DNA of 32,939 nucleotides from Christensenella sp. UBA1214 (GTDB taxonomy: Bacteria > Bacillota > Clostridia > Christensenellales > CAG-138): NCBI GenBank assembly GCA_002309375.1, contig DBXK01000014.1, positions 1 through 32,939 of the forward strand, read 5' to 3'. Both the position numbers and the translations under genes were made by a program. The notes under the pieces were generated by a model that did no database searches, was not told the DNA's origin, and was given only the letters and a program-made list of their open reading frames with translations. Shown piece after piece: positions 1 through 6,170 of the stretch. Each line of letters opens with the position of its first letter. Within the stretch, counting starts at the first letter, position 1.

Positions 1-24
1 GCTCTGCCACTGAGCTACACCCGC
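1..24 (-). tRNA. tRNA 5' part (probably Gly), cut by window edge
   Basis: Read on the minus strand from position 24, the sequence starts GCGGGTGTAGCTCAGTGGC, the acceptor-stem 5' strand followed by the D-arm consensus (TAGCTCAGT.GG.AGAGC) of a bacterial tRNA. Only the first 24 nt are present, so the anticodon is not visible. A GCGGGTG acceptor strand is typical of glycine tRNAs in Firmicutes, but that identity is an inference. A consensus promoter lies directly upstream. Confidence 0.85.
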
Positions 25-36
25 ATCGCGAAACTG

Positions 37-65
37 AGTATAAACCATCGGCCATGCTTTGTCAA
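37..65 (-). promoter_or_regulatory. sigma-A promoter for the tRNA
   Basis: On the minus strand TTGACA (65-60), a 17-nt spacer and TATACT (42-37) form a near-perfect sigma-A promoter. The -10 box ends about 12 nt before the mature tRNA 5' end, which fits a short 5' leader removed by RNase P. Confidence 0.85.
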
Positions 66-139
66 TGCTTTTTTGCCCGCTTTTTGTCGGCGGGCGGCAG
101 ATCCTTTGAAAAATGAGCAGGAGTTTTTTTCAAAAGCTA

Positions 140-168
140 TTGACACATTATCCGAAATGGGATAAAAT
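140..168 (+). promoter_or_regulatory. sigma-A promoter for the DUF1508 gene
   Basis: TTGACA (140-145), a 17-nt spacer and TAAAAT (163-168) lie about 40 nt upstream of the start codon at 209. The strength of the boxes agrees with the gene's strongly biased codon use (AAG, ATC, CTC), so high expression is likely. Confidence 0.8.
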
Positions 169-208
169 GAAAATGCAAATTATATTATTTGCCGAAAGGA
201 TGAATACT

Positions 209-592
209 ATGGGTAAATTTGTTATCAAAGCCACCAAGACCGGCTTCACCTTCGCTCTCAAAGCCGTGAACGGTGAGATCGTCGCCGTCGGCGGCGAAGT
301 CTACAACACTCTCGACGCCTGCAAGAACGGCTGTGAGAGCGTCCGCACCAATGCTCCGATCGCGAATCTCGAGGATCAGACCATCGAAGGCTTCGAAGCG
401 CAGACCCACCCGAAGTTCGAGATCTACAAGGACAAGGCCGGTCAGTTCCGTTTCCGCCTGAAGGCAAGGAACGGCCAGATCATCGCCGCGAGCGAGGGCT
501 ATGTCAAGAAGGACAGCTGCAAGAACGGCATCGACAGCGTTCGCAGGAATGCTCCTGACGCACCCGTTCTCGAGCCCGTTCCCGAAGAGTAA
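209..592 (+). CDS. duplicated DUF1508 (YegP-type) protein
   Basis: Predicted 127-residue soluble protein made of two tandem DUF1508 repeats, residues about 1-50 and 67-116. Each starts with F-x-I-x-K(A)-x-x-G-x-F-x-F-x-L-K-A-x-N-G-x-I-I/V-A and ends with (A/S)CKNG-I/C-x-SVRxNAP. DUF1508 repeats occur as tandem dimers in E. coli YegP and many other bacteria; no biochemical function is established. I chose ATG 209 because GAAAGGA (194-200) is correctly spaced from it and because the repeat starts right there. Longer readings from 113 or 200 add residues encoded by promoter sequence. It is monocistronic between its own promoter and the terminator at 697. No membrane or signal sequence is seen, so the protein is probably cytoplasmic. 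Confidence 0.9.
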   Translation: MGKFVIKATKTGFTFALKAVNGEIVAVGGEVYNTLDACKNGCESVRTNAPIANLEDQTIEGFEAQTHPKFEIYKDKAGQFRFRLKARNGQIIAASEGYVKKDSCKNGIDSVRRNAPDAPVLEPVPEE

Positions 593-696
593 GCTTTGCA
601 GGCAGGCCGGCGCCGCCGGCAGCTGACGCCGATGCATCTTAGCTTCGGTTTATTAAGCAATGCTGAACAGCCCATCCCGATAACTGAAACGAACCG

Positions 697-730
697 CCGG
701 GGCCCCTTAAAAGGAGCCCCGGTTGTTTTA
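697..730. terminator. bidirectional intrinsic terminator
   Basis: The stem CCGGGGC (697-703) pairs with GCCCCGG (716-722) and is followed by TTGTTTTA on the plus strand. It lies between the convergent DUF1508 gene and the GerM-like gene and probably serves both. The minus-strand tail is less T-rich. Confidence 0.75.
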
Positions 731-741
731 TGCCCGAAGGA

Positions 742-1764
742 TCAGTTTTCATCCGGCGCAAACGGAACGCCGTTGACGGTGAAGCGAACTTCATCGATGC
801 TTCCGAAGGGCTGCGCCGTCAAAAGCACTGTGTGCATCGCAAGGCCGTAGAGCCCGGGAGTGTCCGTGATCCGTTCGAAATCCTTCGAAAGATTGACGGT
901 CAGCACCCCGTTTTCGATCGCTGCGCCGAGAACGAGCGTATGCTCGGGGAAGCAGCAGCGCAGGCCGGGCAGATCCGTGCCTTCCGCAAGCGCACTGATC
1001 GCCCGATAGAGCCCGCCCGCGTTCATATAGCGCGTGACGGGGATGAACTGGCTGCCGGCGCCGTTCGGGAAATAGAGCGTCACGGCTTTCGCACTGCCGC
1101 TGACGGCGACCTCACCGTTTTCAACGTTCAGGGCAAGCGCACCGGCAGAACAGGGAAGCTCGGAGCCGTTCGCGGTCTTTCCCGCACTGCCGTTGATGAA
1201 GACGGTAACTGTGTCGATCGACGGGAATTGCGTCAAGGTATTGATCACCGAAACGAAAAGGTCCTGTTCCTCACGGTAATCGGCAAGCGCCGGCATGTTC
1301 TGAAGATTGACCCGCGCCTCGCCGTCCGAGATCGCAAGCTGGATCTCCGTCCCGTTCGGGATCGGTGCGTTCAGCCCGAGTTTCTTGAGCGCACTGCTGT
1401 TCTCGCTCGTAGCGATAAGGCGGTTCAAACAGGCTTTCGCGATCCCGGTTTCCCAGGGTATAACGGTACTGACGGGCAGGATATAACCGTCGTCGGTGAT
1501 GTAGTAGAGCGTTGCCCTGACGCTTCTATCCGGCTCCGCGGTCGCGGTTTCGCCGGTCTCAAAGGGATAACTTCCGCTGTAAGGCAGGCTTGTCGGGCTT
1601 GCGAAAGGATTGCCGTCCGGCCCGGCCGTCGCGGGGGCGGGGGATGATGGCTCACCTTCGAAAAGGCTTTTCGGCGCTCCGCAGCCGGTGAACGCGGCGA
1701 AGACGAACACCGCACAGAGCAGAGCGGCGCATATCCTTCGGAATGACTTGACATTCGGTTTCAT
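742..1764 (-). CDS. GerM-type lipoprotein with two GerMN domains
   Basis: Predicted 340-residue lipoprotein. The N-terminus has a basic stretch, a hydrophobic segment (about 11-27) and a lipobox F-T-G-C with the acceptor Cys at 28, followed by a P/S/A/T-rich linker. Two GerMN-type repeats follow, roughly residues 70-190 and 210-335. Each has the pattern of a strand 'ATLYYITDDGYILPV' or 'VTLYFPNGAGSQFIPV', a helix before a predicted hydrophobic strand (x-V-N-L), then 'N-T-L-T-x-F-P-S-I-D-x-V-x-x-x-I-N-G'. GerMN domains occur in GerM, a lipoprotein needed for sporulation and germination in Bacillus. GGAGG sits 2 nt before a GTG at 1770 but 8 nt before ATG 1764, which decides the start. It is the third gene after yabP-yabQ (33 nt from the yabQ stop), so it is probably expressed with them during sporulation. 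Confidence 0.85.
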   Translation of the reverse strand: MKPNVKSFRRICAALLCAVFVFAAFTGCGAPKSLFEGEPSSPAPATAGPDGNPFASPTSLPYSGSYPFETGETATAEPDRSVRATLYYITDDGYILPVSTVIPWETGIAKACLNRLIATSENSSALKKLGLNAPIPNGTEIQLAISDGEARVNLQNMPALADYREEQDLFVSVINTLTQFPSIDTVTVFINGSAGKTANGSELPCSAGALALNVENGEVAVSGSAKAVTLYFPNGAGSQFIPVTRYMNAGGLYRAISALAEGTDLPGLRCCFPEHTLVLGAAIENGVLTVNLSKDFERITDTPGLYGLAMHTVLLTAQPFGSIDEVRFTVNGVPFAPDEN

Positions 1765-1797
1765 TTTCACAGCCTCCGATCGTTTTTTGTAATAATC

Positions 1798-2124
1798 TTA
1801 TTGTTCTTTTTTGAGTTTATTCCTGAAAAGACTGCGGACAGAGGCGAAAAACAGCCGCAGCAGCTTCCCCGGGAAGAAGAGCCAGAGCGCGAATGCGGCA
1901 AGGATCAGCGGGATGCTGAAAAGCCGTATCCGCCCGCTGTCATAAAAAAGCAGCGTTGCAGCGGTCAGCCCGAAAAAGCAGCAGCCGAAGAGGGCGTCCG
2001 CGAGCGCCGATGCGAACCTGCCGAGGCGGCGGGGAATGCGCAGAAGGTCATAGACCATTCCGAGGATGAATCCGCATCGGAGACAGCTGAGAACGAGCGG
2101 CAGCTCGGCAAGATCGATCCTCAT
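1798..2124 (-). CDS. yabQ: spore cortex protein YabQ
   Basis: Small integral membrane protein of 108 residues with three hydrophobic segments (about 8-25, 41-63, 67-88). The early motif G-x-x-x-G-M-V-Y-D-L-L-R is the hallmark of the YabQ family, whose B. subtilis member is needed for spore cortex formation in the mother-cell outer forespore membrane. It is shorter than B. subtilis YabQ (about 210 residues), as clostridial members often are, and ends in a basic tail. Its ATG overlaps the yabP stop by one base, so translation is coupled. In Bacillus the next gene is divIC; here it is a GerM-type lipoprotein instead. Confidence 0.85.
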   Translation of the reverse strand: MRIDLAELPLVLSCLRCGFILGMVYDLLRIPRRLGRFASALADALFGCCFFGLTAATLLFYDSGRIRLFSIPLILAAFALWLFFPGKLLRLFFASVRSLFRNKLKKEQ

Positions 2125-2420
2125 CAGCGGAACATTCGGGAGAAGAAGCCGGGCCGCTGCTGCGGAGCTTCATCGTATTCGAAGGCGATCAGCTGACCTT
2201 CGACGATGATTTGACCTTCGTCGAGATTCAGCTTCGTGATATGCAGGCCTTCGCCTTCGAGCGTGAGGCCGCCGCCGTCGGTCATCAGTATCACTTCGTT
2301 TTCGTTGAAGCTGCCGACGTCCTTGACGCCGGTAATGCTGATGAGCTCCCTGTTTTCAACATGGATCGAATGGGTACGAAGGCGCAGCGTTCCTCCTTCA
2401 AGCATGGGTCGGTCGTTCAT
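2124..2420 (-). CDS. yabP: sporulation protein YabP
   Basis: 98-residue soluble protein. The sequence N-R-E-L-I-S-I-T-G-V-K-D-V-x-S-F-N-E-x-E-V-I-L-x-T-x-x-G-x-L-x-L-E-G-E-x-L-H-I-x-K-L-N-L-D-E-G is the conserved core of the YabP/YqfC family, and the length matches B. subtilis YabP (about 100). YabP acts with YabQ in spore cortex assembly. It is the first gene of the yabP-yabQ-gerM unit. The ribosome site upstream is weak (GAAAAG), and I see no clear sigma-A promoter, which fits control by a sporulation sigma factor. Confidence 0.9.
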   Translation of the reverse strand: MNDRPMLEGGTLRLRTHSIHVENRELISITGVKDVGSFNENEVILMTDGGGLTLEGEGLHITKLNLDEGQIIVEGQLIAFEYDEAPQQRPGFFSRMFR

Positions 2421-2587
2421 TGCTTTTCACCGCGGCTCCCCGTCCGGGGGGGCTTCCTTTCATTTTTTTGACCGTCAGTCGGGTCCCTTGAGTATTGATG
2501 GAAAAATAATATGGCAAAGTTGTAACAGGAATGCCGAAATCGCGATAATATGACATAAAGATTTAACAAAATCGCCCTCCGGGTCTA
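2421..2587. other. divergent intergenic region yabP / rho
   Basis: The yabP-rho gap is 329 nt. The rho half holds a consensus promoter and leader, listed separately. In the yabP half I see two copies of the octamer CATATTAT on the minus strand (2552-2545 and 2513-2506). Each fits the sigma-E/K -10 pattern CATAnnnT, but no convincing -35 partner stands out, so a sporulation promoter for yabP is only a suggestion. No ORF with a credible start is present. Confidence 0.3.
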
Positions 2588-2617
2588 TTGACAATGCCTG
2601 CAAAAAAACATTATAAT
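2588..2617 (+). promoter_or_regulatory. consensus sigma-A promoter for rho
   Basis: Perfect TTGACA (2588-2593) and perfect TATAAT (2612-2617) are separated by 18 nt. Transcription would start near 2624, leaving an untranslated leader of about 125 nt before the rho ATG. rho genes are often autoregulated by premature termination in such leaders. I see pyrimidine-rich stretches but no intrinsic terminator in this one. Confidence 0.85.
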
Positions 2618-2749
2618 AAATGCGAAGATTAAGGAACGCTTTTGTTTGAGGACGCAGAAAACCAACTTTTTTACTGTTATTTCCCAATACAGCTGCATAT
2701 ACTGTTATCATAGTGCTTTGAAATTTGAATCATCGATTGGAGCAGAACA

Positions 2750-4660
2750 ATGACAAGAGAAGAAATGCTGGATAAAAGCCTCGAGAGTCTTCGCGTTATC
2801 GCGAAAGCCCAGGGTGTTAAATCGATCACAAAATACAGAAAAGCGGAACTCGTTGATATAATTATGAACGGCGGCGTGACAGAAACAAAAAAACGCGGAC
2901 GTCCGCCGATCATTCCCGCGCCGAAGGCGGAGGAACCGGAGCAGGCGGAAGCGCCGGCTGACGGGCAGGCAGGAACTGATGCGGCTGACGCTCTGACGGA
3001 AGAGAGCCCCGCACAGCAGCCCGGAGCGGAGGCGGCAAGACTGCGCGCCGCTTCGCCGCAGGAGCGCGGAGGATTCACGCTCGGGTATTCTGCAAGGCCG
3101 CAGCAGACGAACTACGGGAGACAGCAGAGCTACCGCACCGACCGCAGCGCGCGCCAGAGCGTCGGCCAGCGTCAGGGCGGCTATCAACAGCCTTATTCCG
3201 GCTATAATCAGGATTACGGCAGGCGCAGTGCGGACGGATATACACAGAATCCGTATCCCCAGGTCGACCCGTATGCTCAGCAGGATTACCGCATGGCTCA
3301 GCCCGTTCAAGGCCAGAGCTATATGCCGCAGAGCTATCCTGCTCAGAGCGGCTTCCAGCAGCAGCCTTACGGCGGAGCGGCTTATCCCGCACCGACCCGC
3401 GATTTCCGGCCGGAGGGCTATTACAACGCCGAATACGGAACGAGCAACCCCGCAGTTCCGGAGATCCTCGAATCCGGCGAATGCGAGGATGCGGAAGGTA
3501 TCCTCGAGATCATGCCGGACGGCTACGGCTTCCTGCGCGTCGACAATTACATGCCCGGCGCGAACGACGTCTATATTTCCAATTCCCAGATCCGCCGCTT
3601 CAACCTCCGCAACGGAGACCTCGTTGCAGGCAAAACGCGGCAGGCGATGGAAGCAAAGCGTTACGTTGCGCTGATGTATATCACCGCCGTCAACGGCGTT
3701 CCCCCGGAGGAAGCGATGCAGCGCAAGCCCTTCGAAGAGCTCGTTCCGATCTTCCCGAACGAAAGGCTGACTCTCGAAACGACGGATCCGGATGCGCCGA
3801 AGAAAAACAACCTCGCGATCCGCCTGATCGACCTCATCGCGCCGATCGGCAAAGGGCAGAGGGGCATGATCGTTTCCCAGCCGAAGGCCGGCAAAACGAC
3901 GCTGCTCAAGGCGATCGCAAACGGCATTTCCGAGAATTATCCGGATGTGCACCTGATCGTTCTTCTGATCGACGAGCGTCCGGAGGAAGTTACCGATATG
4001 CAGCGCTCGATCAAGGGCGAGGTCGTGTTCTCGACCTTTGACGAACTGCCGGAGCACCATACACGCGTTGCGGAAATGGTCATGGAGCGCTCGATGCGCC
4101 TTGTCGAGATGGGCAAGGACGTAGTCGTGCTGATGGACTCGATCACAAGGCTCGCCCGGGCATACAATATCACGATCAACTCGACCGGCAAGACCCTCTC
4201 CGGCGGCATGGATCCCGGCGCACTACATAAGCCGAAGCGCTTCTTCGGCGCCGCGAGGAATATCGAAAACGGCGGCAGCCTGACGGTCATCGCGACCGCG
4301 CTCGTTGAGACCGGTTCGAGGATGGATGATATGGTCTATGAGGAATTCAAGGGCACGGGCAATATGGAGATCCATCTCGACCGCAAGCTCAGCGAAAGGC
4401 GCATCTTCCCGGCCGTGGATATCTACAAATCCGGCACGCGCAGGGAGGAGCTGCTGCTCTCCGCAGAGGAGCTCGAATCGGTGAACATGATCCGGCGCAT
4501 GCTTTCCGGCGGGAATACGGCCGAAGCGACGGAGCAGATCATCAGCCTTCTCGAAAAAACTGCGAACAACGAAGAATTCGTTCAGAAGATCAAGAGCTTC
4601 CATTCCTCCTACGCCAAGGACGGCTTCCTGCCGGGCGGGGGAAGGGGCATCAGCCGATAA
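2750..4660 (+). CDS. rho: transcription termination factor Rho
   Basis: 636-residue hexameric RNA helicase/translocase that ends transcription at Rho-dependent sites. Residues 1-40 are the N-terminal helical (SAP-like) domain. Residues 48-53 (K-R-G-R-P-P) form a basic AT-hook-like patch. Residues about 55-235 are low complexity: acidic/Ala-rich, then Q/Y/G/S/P-rich from about 113 to 228. The cold-shock RNA-binding domain starts near 249 (G-I-L-E-I-M-P-D-G-Y-G-F-L-R). The ATPase carries Walker A P-K-A-G-K-T-T (378-384), Walker B V-V-V-L-M-D (458-463) and the conserved R-R-I-F-P-A-V-D near 550-557. With the insertion it is about 200 residues longer than E. coli Rho (419). GGAG 8 nt before the ATG supports the start. 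The gene is monocistronic with its own intrinsic terminator. Confidence 0.97.
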   Translation: MTREEMLDKSLESLRVIAKAQGVKSITKYRKAELVDIIMNGGVTETKKRGRPPIIPAPKAEEPEQAEAPADGQAGTDAADALTEESPAQQPGAEAARLRAASPQERGGFTLGYSARPQQTNYGRQQSYRTDRSARQSVGQRQGGYQQPYSGYNQDYGRRSADGYTQNPYPQVDPYAQQDYRMAQPVQGQSYMPQSYPAQSGFQQQPYGGAAYPAPTRDFRPEGYYNAEYGTSNPAVPEILESGECEDAEGILEIMPDGYGFLRVDNYMPGANDVYISNSQIRRFNLRNGDLVAGKTRQAMEAKRYVALMYITAVNGVPPEEAMQRKPFEELVPIFPNERLTLETTDPDAPKKNNLAIRLIDLIAPIGKGQRGMIVSQPKAGKTTLLKAIANGISENYPDVHLIVLLIDERPEEVTDMQRSIKGEVVFSTFDELPEHHTRVAEMVMERSMRLVEMGKDVVVLMDSITRLARAYNITINSTGKTLSGGMDPGALHKPKRFFGAARNIENGGSLTVIATALVETGSRMDDMVYEEFKGTGNMEIHLDRKLSERRIFPAVDIYKSGTRREELLLSAEELESVNMIRRMLSGGNTAEATEQIISLLEKTANNEEFVQKIKSFHSSYAKDGFLPGGGRGISR

Positions 4661-4676
4661 TGCTCAAAAATCAAAA

Positions 4677-4712
4677 GGTCTGCCGATATCCGCGGCAGGC
4701 CTTTTTAATTTT
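4677..4712 (+). terminator. intrinsic terminator after rho
   Basis: GGTCTGCCG (4677-4685) pairs with CGGCAGGCC (4693-4701), one G-U pair, 7-nt loop, followed by TTTTTAATTTT. It starts 17 nt after the rho stop codon. Confidence 0.9.
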
Positions 4713-4830
4713 GTTCCGTGCGCTGCGATGCGAAACAACCGCGGACGGAGCACGATCGTTATTTAATCGAAACGGGCTGCGCGGACGGCGGAAAAACGCG
4801 GCAAAAGACTTCGAAAAAGCGCTTCGGGTC

Positions 4831-4859
4831 TGTACAAGGCCGATGAAATCTGTTAAAAT
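4831..4859 (+). promoter_or_regulatory. possible promoter of the lipoprotein cluster
   Basis: TGTACA (4831-4836), a 17-nt spacer and TAAAAT (4854-4859) lie about 75 nt before the first lipoprotein start. The -10 is good, the -35 matches only 4 of 6. It is the only plausible sigma-A site between the rho terminator and 4942. Confidence 0.4.
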
Positions 4860-4941
4860 AAGATTTGGCCGATTTAATGGAAACCCGCGGGAAACGCATT
4901 CCCCGTGAATATCAGCTTAAATCCGAATGGAGGAGTGAAAA

Positions 4942-5538
4942 ATGAAAAACAAAAGCATCATGAAGCTTATCGCGATCGTTCTTTCTTCGCTGATGGCGGC
5001 GGCGCTGATCTGCGCCTGCAATAAAACAAGCAACAATACGGGCGAAGGCTCCGAAAAGACGACTGCCAAGCCCGACGACAACGTCAATGTCCTGCCCGGC
5101 GAGAACACCGATACCGGGAAGGAGGATCCTTCCATCAAGGGCGAAACGAGGGATTACGGCATTTTCACCGGCCTGTTCATCCCCGAAAGCATGGATTTCA
5201 CCGCCGGCACTATGATCGACCCCGAATCGGAAGAGGGCTTCCGCCTTGCCGATAAGGATCATCCGACGAACTATATTTATTTCGGCACTTCCACCGATCC
5301 GGAGTGGGATATCGATCACAGCAGGGAGATGAATGCCCAGTATGATCCGCAGGATATCTCCTTCGAGCTGAACGGCAATACCTGGCAGGGCATCGCCTAT
5401 AAATACAACGGCGAGCTGGATTGCTTCCAGATCTACACGACGATCGGAGACCACGTGATCTCCGTTATGAGCGCGGGCTATCCCTATGACGGCGCGCTCG
5501 TGAAGGCCGTTCTTGCTTCCGTGAATATCGGCGGCTGA
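4942..5538 (+). CDS. predicted lipoprotein, unknown function (cluster gene 1)
   Basis: 198 residues. The signal peptide (K-N-K, then a hydrophobic stretch 8-23) ends in a lipobox I-C-A-C with the likely lipidated Cys at 26. A disordered N/T/G/E/P-rich linker runs to about residue 62. The remaining 135 residues form a globular domain with 'F-I-P-E-S-M-D-F-T-A-G' at its start and 'D-G-A-L-V-K-A-V-L-A-S-V-N-I' at its end. The general order (edge strand, P-E-x, terminal helix with L-x-S-I/V) resembles PsbP/Mog1-fold lipoproteins, but I do not recognise a family and this is only an impression. GGAGGAG precedes the ATG. It is the first of four consecutive lipoprotein genes on this strand, with 32 nt to the next. 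Confidence 0.7.
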   Translation: MKNKSIMKLIAIVLSSLMAAALICACNKTSNNTGEGSEKTTAKPDDNVNVLPGENTDTGKEDPSIKGETRDYGIFTGLFIPESMDFTAGTMIDPESEEGFRLADKDHPTNYIYFGTSTDPEWDIDHSREMNAQYDPQDISFELNGNTWQGIAYKYNGELDCFQIYTTIGDHVISVMSAGYPYDGALVKAVLASVNIGG

Positions 5539-5570
5539 GCTTTTCGGCTTGATACGTGGAGAAACCGAAG

Positions 5571-6143
5571 ATGAAAAACAGAAGCCTTGCATTGCTTCTT
5601 TGCGGCTTGATCCTGACAGCATGCGCTTTGAGCGGCTGCAACTTTCTGAAACCCGGAAGCTCCGCCGGAAATAAGCCCGAGGAGACGCCGGTCCCGCTGC
5701 CCGCAGAGACAGAGCCTCCGGTCGGAGGCTCGACGGAGGATAAAGTCATCCTGATCAACACAACCGGCGGCACGATCCTCTCCGTTTGCATCAGTTCGAA
5801 TGATGTCGAGTTCTGGGGCGAACCGCTTCCGATCCCGGAGATCATGAACGGCGCGTCGTATGTGTTCAACGATTTCGGCAGGGATATCGCTCCCTACGAT
5901 AAACTCGTTGATATCTGCTTCAGCGTTTCCGGCATGCAGCTCGTATGCAATGTGCGCGGCCTTGAGATCAAGCCCGGCGACCGGATCCGTATCTCACTGC
6001 AGGACGATCCCGATCACGCGGACGGGCAATACAAGATCCCCGTTTTCGAACTGCGGCATGCTGACGGAAACAGCCGTATCTACTATGGCAATACAAGGAC
6101 CAGTGTGGACGGGACCGACCGCAAGGTCGCCGGCGACTACTGA
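5571..6143 (+). CDS. predicted lipoprotein with single 'WG-P' module (cluster gene 2)
   Basis: 190 residues from ATG 5571, chosen because GGAG (5558-5561) is 9 nt upstream; the GTG at 5556 would overlap that site. The lipobox A-L-S-G-C puts the lipidated Cys at 23; a P/E/T-rich linker follows. Residues about 57-172 form one domain: V-I-L-I-N-T-T-G-G, S-x-x-D-V-E-F-W-G-E-P, G-D-R-I-R-I-S, and H-A-D-G near the end. The same order of motifs occurs in the N-terminal half of cluster gene 4 (7905-9086): N-G, S-x-x-D-S-E-S-W-G-D-P, G-D-R-V-L-L, H-R-D-G. The two therefore look homologous. I know no function for this module. It probably faces the outside of the cell, tethered to the membrane. Confidence 0.7.
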   Translation: MKNRSLALLLCGLILTACALSGCNFLKPGSSAGNKPEETPVPLPAETEPPVGGSTEDKVILINTTGGTILSVCISSNDVEFWGEPLPIPEIMNGASYVFNDFGRDIAPYDKLVDICFSVSGMQLVCNVRGLEIKPGDRIRISLQDDPDHADGQYKIPVFELRHADGNSRIYYGNTRTSVDGTDRKVAGDY

Positions 6144-6170
6144 TCCGCGATTTAAGCGAAAGGAAAAAAC

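Noticed and set aside
730..1647. 305-residue plus-strand ORF opposite the GerM-like gene
   Set aside because: Composition is that of a reverse-strand shadow; the minus-strand gene has signal peptide, lipobox and GerMN repeats.
2475..2711. 78-residue minus-strand ORF in the yabP/rho gap
   Set aside because: It overlaps the perfect rho promoter and leader, has no ribosome site and looks random.
2708..4060. 450-residue minus-strand ORF opposite rho
   Set aside because: It is a shadow of rho, with biased arginine/leucine-rich composition, no ribosome site and no recognisable family.
4660..4908. 82-residue ORF after rho
   Set aside because: It starts on the rho stop codon, runs through the terminator hairpin and the candidate promoter, and has no ribosome site.
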